Source: Rhizobiaceae bacterium
GTDB taxonomy: Bacteria; Pseudomonadota; Alphaproteobacteria; Rhizobiales; Rhizobiaceae
Assembly (NCBI GenBank): GCA_019635775.1
Contig: JAHBYU010000001.1
Span: 496,001 to 560,000 of the forward strand
Direction: 5' to 3'
Length of the DNA: 64,000 nt
Part shown: positions 34,473-42,787 of the stretch, piece by piece
Layout: the number at the start of each line of letters is the position of its first letter
Position numbering within the stretch: position 1 is the stretch's first letter
Program-made: the position numbers and the translations under genes
The notes under the pieces: generated by a model
Databases searched by the model: none
Seen by the model: the letters and a program-made list of their open reading frames with translations, nothing else
Told to the model about the DNA's origin: nothing

Positions 34473-35060
34473 CTACTGCACCTCGTAGCCGACTTCCTCG
34501 CTCGCATGGCGCAGTGATGTCCAGAACGCCCTTGCGAATGACCGGAAGACATAGAGGTCGAACTGTTCCAGCCCCGTCCTCTGGATTTGCGCGAAGATGT
34601 CGTGGTGAACCGTCGAGATACCGGAGCCAAGAGGGAAGGCCGACAAGGAGAAATCGACTGCGAAAAACTTCGCCAATACCCATTGCGCCTTCGGACCCCC
34701 AACCCTGATCGCGGTACGACCATGCGAAAGGTCGGTCACACTGCCGGTCTCGGAAGTGACCGCGCCGGCAAAAATCGCGGCCAGGCCCTCATCCTGATCA
34801 ATTACCAGGAATTTTCCGGGGGCGAATCCGAAAGCCGCCTTTGTCTCGGCAAAGGCACCGCTTCCCGGGCCATCGGGCAGGGCAAGGCCTGTTACATCTC
34901 TTATCGTCGCGACGGCCGCACCTTCCTGCCCTCGCCACGCGGCAAGCTGGACAATCGAACCCGGCTGGGTCTCGCCGAGCGTCACGCCGACGCTGTGGTC
35001 GGCCAGAGGATGACGGCCCGCCTCAAGAACCGGCTGCAAGGGAGAAAGCTGGTCAACCAT
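34473..35060 (-). CDS. soxG: Sarcosine oxidase gamma subunit SoxG
   Basis: A 195-aa gamma subunit of heterotetrameric sarcosine oxidase, a structural subunit related to the C-terminal GcvT fold. Features: LSPLQPVLEAGRHPLADHS at the start, LSHGRTAIRVGGPKAQWVLAKFFAVDF in the middle and ending LYVFRSFARAFWTSLRHASEE. It starts at ATG 35060, overlapping the end of soxA by 8 bases. No purU, folD or glyA follows, unlike many sox operons. Confidence 0.9.
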   Translation of the reverse strand: MVDQLSPLQPVLEAGRHPLADHSVGVTLGETQPGSIVQLAAWRGQEGAAVATIRDVTGLALPDGPGSGAFAETKAAFGFAPGKFLVIDQDEGLAAIFAGAVTSETGSVTDLSHGRTAIRVGGPKAQWVLAKFFAVDFSLSAFPLGSGISTVHHDIFAQIQRTGLEQFDLYVFRSFARAFWTSLRHASEEVGYEVQ

Positions 35061-38028
35061 GCATGCGTTTCCCTTCAGGGTCGTAGAAATGGTGGCTGAC
35101 GATCTCGACCGGACCGAAACGCTTGCGCAGGGGGTCCGACGTGAACACGCGCTGGCCATGTCTCGACTTTCCTGCCTTCACCAGCGCCAGTCCAATATGC
35201 CTTCCAAGCATCGGCGAATAGCAGGCTGCTGTCATGTGGCCGATCGAATCGTGCGGGTTTTCCCGGTCGAGTTCCTCGACGATATGCGCGCCGCCGTTGA
35301 GCGGCAGGTTGTCGAGCGACATGATCCCGACAAGCTGCAACCTGTCCGGGCCGACCAGGCCCTCGCGATCCATCATCATCGACCCGACAAACGGCTTCTT
35401 CTTCGACAGCATCCAGTCGAGGTGCAGGTCGCGTGCGGTGACGCGTCCGTCGATTTCCGCACCCGTAACATGGCCCTTCTCGATGCGCATGGTACCAAGT
35501 GCCTCAAGCCCATAGGCAACCATACCGAAGGGTTTTCCGGCTTCGATCAAAGCCTGCCATAGATGGGTTCCGTGCCCGGCGCCGGAATAGACCTCGTAGG
35601 CAAGCTCGCCCGAGAAGGAGAGGCGGCAGATCATGACCGGCGCGCCGTCAACCTCGCCGTAGACGATCCCCATGAACGGCAGCGTCTCGTTGTCGACCGC
35701 TGTTCCGGACACACATGCAGCAAGGACTTCGCGCGACCGTGGTCCGGCGATGGAAGCGCCTGCCCACTGGTCAGTCACCGAAGTGAGCGTGACCTTCAGT
35801 TCCGGCCAGATCACGTCGAGCAGGAATTCCAGATGCTGCATCACCTTGCCGGCATTCGCAGTCGTCGTGGTCATCAGGAAATCGTGTCGGCCCAGCCGCC
35901 AGGTGGTCCCGTCGTCGAGCACCAGCCCGTCTTCACGCAGCATCAGTCCATAGCGCGCCTTGCCGACCGGCAATGTCGAGAAGGTGTTGGTGTAGACGCG
36001 GTCGAGGAAGTAGGCAGCATCCGGACCCTGCACCATGATCTTGCCGAGCGTGGAAACATCCGCGATCCCGGCCGCTTCGCGCGTCGTTTTCACTTCGCGT
36101 ACATAGGCCTGCTCGACAGTTTCGCCCGGCAGGCCATAGATCATCGGCCGATGCCACAGCCCCGCCGAATAGAAGGTTGCGCCATGCGCCACGTGCCAGT
36201 CGTGCATCGGCGTCAGCCGCTCGGGCCTGATCTCGCCAAAACGCTCGGCGGCCAGAGCGCCGATCGTAACCGGCGCGAAAGGCGGGCGGAAACGCGTGGT
36301 TCCGACTTCCGGTATCTGCTTGCCCAGGGCATTGGCCATGATGGCCAATCCCGCAACATTGGAGGTCTTGCCCTGATCGGTCGCCATGCCCAGCGTCGTA
36401 TAGCGCTTGAGGTGCTCGACGGACTGAAATCCTTCGCGATGGGCAAGGCGCACATCGTCCGCTGTGACGTCGTGCTGGAAATCCACGAAAGCCTTTCCCT
36501 TGGCTTCGATCTCGAAAACGGGGGCCGGTGCGATATCCAGCGCGGCATCGACCACCGCCGGCACGTCGATGGCCGACGCGCCGCCCGCCGCCAAACCCTC
36601 CGCAAGCGCCGCCTCCAGTGAAAAGGTTCCGTTGAACGCGCCTGCGCCGACCCATCCATCGGCATCTTTCGGCGGGAGGAAGGCCTGCACGCGCTCGCTC
36701 CATTCGGCCCTGGCTCCTGCCTGGCTGGCAAGGTTGATGACTGGCGACCAGCCACCCGACACCAGGAGGCAGTCGGCGTCGATGCTGCGCGCATCGCCGC
36801 TCACAGCACCGGAACGGATGTCGTAGTCCTGAACCTTGATGCAGTGCAGCTTCTTGCCGCCCTCGGTGCTGGTGACGGCGCGTGAAGTCAGTATTTCCGC
36901 ACCGGTTCGCACGGCAATTGCACGCGCGGCTGGCGAGATGTCGGTGCGTACGTCAACGATCGCAACGATACGGCACCCTGCTTCCTGCATCGTCATTGCG
37001 GAACGGTAGGCACTGTCATTGTTGGTGAATATGGCGACCTTTTCTCCGGGCAGGATGCCGTATTCGACAGCAAAGCGCTCCGCCGCACTCGCCAGCATGA
37101 CACATGGACGATCATTCCCGGGGAAAACCAGCGGCCGCTCGAATGCGCCAGTCGCCAGCACGACCTTACCCGCGCGGATAGTCCAGTGGCGTTGCCGCGG
37201 CTCGCCTATGCGCGGCGAAGTCTTGTGATCGGTCACGCGCTCGAGTGCTGCGATCGTGTTGCCGTCATAGTAGCCCCAGACGCTCGTGCGCGGCAGCATT
37301 GTGACGTTGGACGTCGTCGTCAGATCGGCGACCACGCCTGCGGCCCAGTCCCTTGCCGGCATCGCGTCGATCGTGTCTTCCGACCAGTTCGCCGATCCGC
37401 CGAGCCTAGCGCTCTGTTCTGCGAGGATGACGCGCGCACCGTTTTCGGCGGCAGCCTTTGCCGCCATCAGGCCGGCAGGTCCCGAACCGACCACCAGCAC
37501 GTCGCAGAAGGCGTTCATGCGTTCATATCGTGAAGGGTCGGGTGCCAGCCCGGCCTTGCCCAGTCCTGCCGCGCGGCGGATCAAATGCTCGCAGAACATC
37601 CAGAAGCGCGTGCCTTTCAGCGGCCCGATTACCGGTCCCATGAAGGTCTTGTAGTAGAACCCTGCTCCGAGCAGCTTACTTGCCAGTTGGTTGAGCGCGC
37701 CCACGTCGAGCCCGAGCGAAGGGAAGCGGTTCTGGCTGACGACTTTCAGCCCATCATGTATTTCCAGCATCGTCGCCTGGATGTTGGGTTCGCGGGCCTC
37801 GCCCCGCAGCACAGTGACCAGCGCATTAGGCTCGTCCACGCCGGCGGCGAGGATTCCGCGCGGGCGGTGATACTTGAACGAGCGCCCGAACAGAGACACG
37901 CCGTTGGCGAGCAGCGCTGAGGCCACTGTGTCGCCCGGATGGCCGGTGAATTCCTGGCCGTCGAAGGTGAAGCGGATGGTTCGCGAGCGATCGATCAGCC
38001 CGCCGCTGGCTGCGCGGCGCGGGCTCAT
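35053..38028 (-). CDS. soxA: Sarcosine oxidase alpha subunit SoxA
   Basis: A 991-aa alpha subunit. Order: N-terminal ferredoxin-like Fer2_4 domain (FTFDGQEFTGHPGDTVASALL, SFKYHRPRGIL), an NAD-binding Rossmann domain (DVLVVGSGPAGLMAAKAAAE), a second dinucleotide motif around EKVAIFTNNDSAY, then C-terminal GcvT and GcvT-C domains for THF. It holds NAD+ and the folate site of the tetramer, which converts sarcosine, O2 and THF to glycine, H2O2 and methylene-THF. Start ATG 38028 overlaps the soxD stop (ATGA) and is preceded by GGAGA. Confidence 0.95.
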   Translation of the reverse strand: MSPRRAASGGLIDRSRTIRFTFDGQEFTGHPGDTVASALLANGVSLFGRSFKYHRPRGILAAGVDEPNALVTVLRGEAREPNIQATMLEIHDGLKVVSQNRFPSLGLDVGALNQLASKLLGAGFYYKTFMGPVIGPLKGTRFWMFCEHLIRRAAGLGKAGLAPDPSRYERMNAFCDVLVVGSGPAGLMAAKAAAENGARVILAEQSARLGGSANWSEDTIDAMPARDWAAGVVADLTTTSNVTMLPRTSVWGYYDGNTIAALERVTDHKTSPRIGEPRQRHWTIRAGKVVLATGAFERPLVFPGNDRPCVMLASAAERFAVEYGILPGEKVAIFTNNDSAYRSAMTMQEAGCRIVAIVDVRTDISPAARAIAVRTGAEILTSRAVTSTEGGKKLHCIKVQDYDIRSGAVSGDARSIDADCLLVSGGWSPVINLASQAGARAEWSERVQAFLPPKDADGWVGAGAFNGTFSLEAALAEGLAAGGASAIDVPAVVDAALDIAPAPVFEIEAKGKAFVDFQHDVTADDVRLAHREGFQSVEHLKRYTTLGMATDQGKTSNVAGLAIMANALGKQIPEVGTTRFRPPFAPVTIGALAAERFGEIRPERLTPMHDWHVAHGATFYSAGLWHRPMIYGLPGETVEQAYVREVKTTREAAGIADVSTLGKIMVQGPDAAYFLDRVYTNTFSTLPVGKARYGLMLREDGLVLDDGTTWRLGRHDFLMTTTTANAGKVMQHLEFLLDVIWPELKVTLTSVTDQWAGASIAGPRSREVLAACVSGTAVDNETLPFMGIVYGEVDGAPVMICRLSFSGELAYEVYSGAGHGTHLWQALIEAGKPFGMVAYGLEALGTMRIEKGHVTGAEIDGRVTARDLHLDWMLSKKKPFVGSMMMDREGLVGPDRLQLVGIMSLDNLPLNGGAHIVEELDRENPHDSIGHMTAACYSPMLGRHIGLALVKAGKSRHGQRVFTSDPLRKRFGPVEIVSHHFYDPEGKRMHG

Positions 38029-38303
38029 GCCGGCTTCTCCTGGTCCTGTGTGTCGCAAGCGAACACCACGCTGAGGACCTTGTGGGTCACTGTGTTACGT
38101 ATGATCTTGAGGTGCGAGCGGCAGCCGCCGGAATGCTGCCATATCTCGTCATGATCTCCGGCCGTGTTGACGCGGTCATAGACATAGGCGTTCCACGCGG
38201 ACTGGTCCGTCGAGGACTGATCGGGGCGTGTGCGGCCGCCTTCGCCCTGATAGACGAATTCGGAGGAGTCGCGTGGGCCGCACCAGGGACATTTGATGAT
38301 CAT
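38025..38303 (-). CDS. soxD: Sarcosine oxidase delta subunit SoxD
   Basis: A 92-aa delta subunit with a zinc site: CPWCG at residues 5-9 and, after EIWQHSGGC, a His/Cys pair. Delta binds Zn2+ and bridges the alpha and beta subunits. It lies 9 bases after soxB and overlaps soxA. Confidence 0.93.
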   Translation of the reverse strand: MIIKCPWCGPRDSSEFVYQGEGGRTRPDQSSTDQSAWNAYVYDRVNTAGDHDEIWQHSGGCRSHLKIIRNTVTHKVLSVVFACDTQDQEKPA

Positions 38304-38312
38304 TGCTCGGTC

Positions 38313-39572
38313 CTAATGCAGGTTCGGCGTCGCGCCCATTCCCTTGTCATCGATCAGGATGCCGCGATGGAAGCGATCGAGCGTGAAGGGCGCGTTCAGG
38401 GCATGCGGTTCGTCTCTGGCGATCGTCCAGGCAAAGCACCAGCCGGAGGCCGGCGTGGCCTTGAAGCCTCCGTAGTTCCAGCCGCAGTTGAGGTACATGC
38501 CGGGCAGGGGTCCTGTGGTGATGATCGGCGAGCCGTCCATCGACATGTCGCAAAGTCCGCCCCACGAACGCAGCATGCGGACGCTGGCAAGTGACGGAAA
38601 CAGCGCCAGCATCTCCGAGTGCACTTCCTCGACCAGCGGCAGGCTGCCGCGCTGGGCGTAGCTGTTGTACCCGTCCAGCGCGCCGCCATAGACCAGCCCA
38701 CCCTTGTCCGACTGCGACGCGTAGAAATGGCCCATGCCGAAGGTGAGCACGGTATTGAGGATAGGCTTGAGCGATTCGGACACGAAGGCCTGCAGCACCT
38801 GGCTTTCGATCGGCAGCGTCTCGATGCCGGCAAGCTTCATGACGCTGCCGGTGCTGCCGGCAACCGCAACGGCGATCTTTCCTGCTCTGATCTCGCCGCG
38901 CGTCGTCGTCACGCCTGTCACCCGGTCTCCGTCGCGCAGAAAGCCGGTCACCTCGCAGTTTTCCACTATGTCGACGCCGCGCCGATCGGCGCCACGGGCG
39001 TATCCCCATGCAACAGCGTCATGGCGCGCTGTTCCTGCGCTCCACTGCATGACCCCGCCGATGATCGGGAACCGTGCCGAGCCAGACACGTCAAGCGCCG
39101 GTACAAGCCGCTTGATCTGCTTGACGGTCATCAGTTCGGAATCGATGCCCGAATGGCGCAACGCATTGCCGCGCCGGATATATTCGTCGAGCTGCCCGGG
39201 CGTATGTGCGAGGTTCAGGCAGCCGCGCTGCGAGAACATGACGTTGTAGTTCAGGTCGTGTGAAAGGTTCTCCCAAAGGTCCATCGAGTGTTCGTAGAAG
39301 CGGTGGTTTTCGGGCAGCAGATAGTTCGAGCGCACGGCGGTCGTGTTGCGTCCGACATTGCCGGATCCCAGGTAGCCCTTTTCCAGCACGGCCACGTTGG
39401 TGATGCCGTGTTCCTTTGCCAGATAGTATGCCGTCGAGAGGCCGTGTCCACCGCCGCCGATCACGATCACATCATAATGCGGCCTCGGTTCCGCCTTGCG
39501 CCATGCCTGCTTCCAGTCCCGGTTGCCGGTCAGCGCGTTCTTCAGAAGGGTATAGGCCGAATATTCCCGCAT
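38313..39572 (-). CDS. soxB: Sarcosine oxidase beta subunit SoxB
   Basis: A 419-aa DAO-type flavoprotein, the catalytic subunit. The Rossmann motif VIVIGGGGHGLSTAYYLAKEHG is at about residues 34-55 (shown in part), and GSGNVGRNTTAVRSNYL is characteristic of bacterial SoxB. In known enzymes beta binds FAD and a covalent FMN at the alpha/beta interface. It is the first gene of soxBDAG; a promoter should lie in the 200-base gap shared with the divergent mechanosensitive channel gene. Confidence 0.95.
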   Translation of the reverse strand: MREYSAYTLLKNALTGNRDWKQAWRKAEPRPHYDVIVIGGGGHGLSTAYYLAKEHGITNVAVLEKGYLGSGNVGRNTTAVRSNYLLPENHRFYEHSMDLWENLSHDLNYNVMFSQRGCLNLAHTPGQLDEYIRRGNALRHSGIDSELMTVKQIKRLVPALDVSGSARFPIIGGVMQWSAGTARHDAVAWGYARGADRRGVDIVENCEVTGFLRDGDRVTGVTTTRGEIRAGKIAVAVAGSTGSVMKLAGIETLPIESQVLQAFVSESLKPILNTVLTFGMGHFYASQSDKGGLVYGGALDGYNSYAQRGSLPLVEEVHSEMLALFPSLASVRMLRSWGGLCDMSMDGSPIITTGPLPGMYLNCGWNYGGFKATPASGWCFAWTIARDEPHALNAPFTLDRFHRGILIDDKGMGATPNLH

Positions 39573-39772
39573 TTTTGCCCTGATCCTCTGGAACGGATGA
39601 CAGTACAGGCCGCCGGTCGAGGCGAAGGCCAGGATTGCGCCACTGCCTTTCGCATGGCCGACCCGGCGGTATCAAGGCGGCTTGCCCGCTGGTATGGGGG
39701 TCTTTATCAAGAAACGCGTCGTGCTGCCTAGCGGTGGCCTGACGCCCGAAAGCAGTGTTTTGCAGGGGTTTC

Positions 39773-42247
39773 ATGGAATTCGACCGCCTTTGGCGCTTGT
39801 TTGTCTTGTCGTTGGTCGCCGTTGCCATGCTCGTCTCGACCGCATCGGCGCAGGGATTGGGCAATACGGCCAACCCGCTGATCGAGCAGCAGCGTGGCTT
39901 CATCCAGGAGTACACCGCTCGCGCGGATGCCCTTGAAAAGGAAATTGCCGCCAATAGCGACCACGATGGCAAACTTGTAGAAATCAGGCTGAAACTTGAA
40001 GCACTGTCGCGCGAACTCTTTGCAAGCGCGGTGGCGTTTCGTCCGCGTCTGGCCGAGATCAACGCAAGGCTGGAGCAGCTTGGTCCGGCACCGCCCGAAG
40101 GTCAGCAGGAACTCGACATCGTCTCGGTCGAGCGCGAGGGTCTCCTAACAGAAAAGGGCGAGATCAACGCCGTTCTGGGTTTGGCGGAATCTCTCTCGAT
40201 CCGCGTCAGCGGGTTGATCGAAAAGATCGGCCTGATGCGCAGCGAACTGTTCCGCAACGTGCTGACCAAGCGCTATTCGCTGACCGAGGCCTTCGATGGC
40301 GAAACGCTGGCGGACGTTTCGGCGGAGTACGATAATTTCTATCGCTCAACCTCGTCGTGGCTGAAATTTGTCTTCCAGTACAAGTTCCAGTCCGTACTTG
40401 CTGCTGCGTTCTTCGCGCTCGTTGCCGCTGCCGTTTTGCTGGTGGGAGGGCGGCGTGTTTTCAGGCGGTTGATATACGCCGACCCCGCAGCTGAGGATCC
40501 CTCTTATCTCAGCCGCCTTTCCGTCGCGTTCTGGTCGACGCTTCTGCCGACGGTCGCAGTAGCGGTATTTTTGCTACTTACGATATTTTTCTTCAATTAC
40601 TTCAATGTTCTGCGTGGCGATATCGGGATCTACATAAACTCCCTCTTTACCGTCATAGGCGTCGTCTTTTGCGTCAATCGGCTGGCCAATGCGGCGCTGA
40701 CGCCGCGCCTTCCGAACTGGCGGCTTATTTCGATCGATACGCGTACCTCCAAGCGGCTGGTGTTGGCGGTGACGGCGATGGCTGTCGTGATCGGCTTCAA
40801 TACCGTGCTTACCGTCGTGAACAACACGATGGGGTCGCCGCTGTCGCTGACCATAGTGAGAAGTTTCTTTTCTTCGGTCGTCGTCGGCCTGCTGCTCATA
40901 CTGGTCGGTCTGATGCGCTACGAGGCCGACAAGTGGAAGCCCTGGCATAGCTGGTTACGCTACACTGCCATCGGTCTTGGCCTTTTCATTATCCTGACGG
41001 CGCTTCTCGGCTATATCGGCCTTGCGACATTCGCGGCCCAGCAGGTCGTCATCACCGGTTCTGTCTTGATAACGGCCTATATCGGCTTCCTGTCCGCCCG
41101 GGCGATCGGCGCCGAAGGCGGCTTTGCCGAAACGTCGGTAGGACGATGGCTTGCGACCAAGGGCAACACGGACGCGACGACACTGGACCAGTTCGGGTTG
41201 GTGGTTAGCCTCGCCATCAACCTCATGGTCCTGCTGATCTTCCTGCCGCTCATCCTGTTCATGTGGGGATTCCAGCCAGGGGACATCCAGGCATGGGCCT
41301 ACAAGCTGGGATCGGGCTTCACCATCGGTACGTTCCGCTTTTCGCCGGTTGGCATTCTCACCGGCGTGGTGGTCTTCATCGTCGGCTATTTCGTCACGCG
41401 CTGGTTCCAGGGCTGGCTGGACGGGTCGGTCATGGCACGTGGCAGGCTCGATACGGGTGTGCGCAACTCGATCCGGACGGTTGTCGGCTACGCGGGCCTC
41501 GCGCTTGCGGCGCTGATCGCCATTTCCTCGGCGGGCTTTGACCTCTCCAACTTCGCTCTGATCGCCGGCGGTCTCTCGCTCGGTATCGGTTTTGGCCTTC
41601 AGAACGTCGTCTCGAACTTCGTGTCGGGCCTGATCCTGCTTGCCGAGCGCCCGTTCAAGGCCGGCGACTGGATCGTTGCCGGCGCTGTATCCGGTACGGT
41701 CAAGAAGATCAGCGTGCGCGCGACCGAAATCGAAACCTTCCAGCGCCAGAGCGTCATCCTTCCGAACTCCGAACTGATCAATTCGGCTGTCGGCAACTGG
41801 ACGCATCGCAACAAGCTCGGGCGCATAGAAATCCCGGTTGGCGTCGCCTATGGCTCCGATGTGCGCAAGGTGCACGCGATGCTGCTGGAACTTGCCCGCA
41901 GCCATCCGCTTGTTCTGAAGAACCCGGAACCGTTTGTGCTGTTTGCGGCACTCGGCGCGTCCTCTCTCGATTTTGAGATCCGGGTCTTTCTGGGAGACAT
42001 AAACAACGGGGCCATTGTTCAGAACGATCTGCGCTTTGCCATCATCGAAAAATTCGAGGCCGAGGGCATAGAGATACCGTTCCCGCAGAGCGTCATCACC
42101 GTGAAGCCCGAAGAGCCGTCATTGATGAAATGGCCGCTTGACGATGATGCTGCGGAAGCCGGGCTGATCGCGGAGGCCGATGCAAAAGCGGCGGCGACGG
42201 AGAAGTCCAAGCCGAAGCGGCGCACGAAAAGACCCGATCCGAACTGA
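39773..42247 (+). CDS. Mechanosensitive channel (MscS family) with N-terminal DUF3772
   Basis: An 824-aa inner-membrane channel of the large MscS/MscK-like kind. Signal peptide (LFVLSLVAVAMLVSTASA), a periplasmic helical DUF3772-like region (about 30-200), about ten transmembrane helices, then the MscS core: GGLSLGIGFGLQNVVSNFVSGLILL pore helix (Gly/Ala-rich, split here by the helix kink) and a beta-domain with ERPFKAGDWIVAG. The C-terminal tail is Lys/Arg-rich (KPKRRTKRP). Osmotic release channels near betaine genes make sense because betaines are osmolytes, but the link is only positional. Confidence 0.9.
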   Translation: MEFDRLWRLFVLSLVAVAMLVSTASAQGLGNTANPLIEQQRGFIQEYTARADALEKEIAANSDHDGKLVEIRLKLEALSRELFASAVAFRPRLAEINARLEQLGPAPPEGQQELDIVSVEREGLLTEKGEINAVLGLAESLSIRVSGLIEKIGLMRSELFRNVLTKRYSLTEAFDGETLADVSAEYDNFYRSTSSWLKFVFQYKFQSVLAAAFFALVAAAVLLVGGRRVFRRLIYADPAAEDPSYLSRLSVAFWSTLLPTVAVAVFLLLTIFFFNYFNVLRGDIGIYINSLFTVIGVVFCVNRLANAALTPRLPNWRLISIDTRTSKRLVLAVTAMAVVIGFNTVLTVVNNTMGSPLSLTIVRSFFSSVVVGLLLILVGLMRYEADKWKPWHSWLRYTAIGLGLFIILTALLGYIGLATFAAQQVVITGSVLITAYIGFLSARAIGAEGGFAETSVGRWLATKGNTDATTLDQFGLVVSLAINLMVLLIFLPLILFMWGFQPGDIQAWAYKLGSGFTIGTFRFSPVGILTGVVVFIVGYFVTRWFQGWLDGSVMARGRLDTGVRNSIRTVVGYAGLALAALIAISSAGFDLSNFALIAGGLSLGIGFGLQNVVSNFVSGLILLAERPFKAGDWIVAGAVSGTVKKISVRATEIETFQRQSVILPNSELINSAVGNWTHRNKLGRIEIPVGVAYGSDVRKVHAMLLELARSHPLVLKNPEPFVLFAALGASSLDFEIRVFLGDINNGAIVQNDLRFAIIEKFEAEGIEIPFPQSVITVKPEEPSLMKWPLDDDAAEAGLIAEADAKAAATEKSKPKRRTKRPDPN

Positions 42248-42368
42248 TGAGTGGCCGGTTTGCGGCATGAACATGGCATTCAGTTGCCGTTCAGCTTGGT
42301 TCTCCTATAAGGTCGGCGAAAAGGGCGGAAGCCCCGTGAACAGAGGCGGTGGAACCACCGGAACTGAA

Positions 42369-42632
42369 ATGTTGAAGACCTTCGTCGCTACTCTTGCGCT
42401 GATTGCCTTTGCAGCTTCTGCGCAGGCTGCCAGCGCCGTGAACCGCGACAGCGAGCCACGGACCCTGATCGTCACCGAAGGTGGCAGCAAGTCCGAGCTT
42501 GCGGTCGGCGGAAACGAGACAGTCGACTTCTGCCCTGCGGGTTGTTTCGTGACCCTGCCCAATGGTGACATTGAGGCGCTGACCGGCAGCGAGACGATCG
42601 AAATTTCGAACGGAGTGGCCCGGATCAAATAG
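42369..42632 (+). CDS. Small exported protein, unknown function
   Basis: An 87-aa protein with a signal peptide (MLKTFVATLALIAFAASAQA, cleavage after AQA) and a mature domain with two Cys spaced C-P-A-G-C. A strong terminator follows, so it is a separate transcript or the end of one. No family recognised. Confidence 0.7.
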   Translation: MLKTFVATLALIAFAASAQAASAVNRDSEPRTLIVTEGGSKSELAVGGNETVDFCPAGCFVTLPNGDIEALTGSETIEISNGVARIK

Positions 42633-42653
42633 GGTTTGTTCGCGGCAAATTCC

Positions 42654-42679
42654 AAAGGCCGGGCTTGCCCGGCCTTTTT
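42654..42679 (+). terminator. Rho-independent terminator
   Basis: The stem GGCCGGGC...GCCCGGCC (42657-42674), preceded by AAA and followed by TTTTT (42675-42679), lies 25 bases after the small exported protein gene. Confidence 0.9.
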
Positions 42680-42711
42680 GTTGCCCGGCTCGTCGCGCGG
42701 TCTTCCTGTCA

Positions 42712-42720
42712 TGTCGCAAA
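42712..42720. promoter_or_regulatory. TGTCGCAAA motif upstream of flavoprotein copy C
   Basis: TGTCGCAAA, the complement of TTTGCGACA, lies 67 bases before the start of the third dimethylglycine-dehydrogenase-like gene and matches 9-mers upstream of glxA and mttB. Confidence 0.45.
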
Positions 42721-42787
42721 CAGGCTTCGCCAGAGCCGCCGCTCGGCCCTATAGTCCGTCCGCGAAACCCCTTCGGAGTCGTGGGCA

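Noticed and set aside
39769..39779. TTTCATGGAAT as a second XRE-cupin operator at the channel gene start
   Set aside because: Only an 11-base match overlapping a start codon, with no inverted partner; kept as a note in the operator finding but not called as a site.
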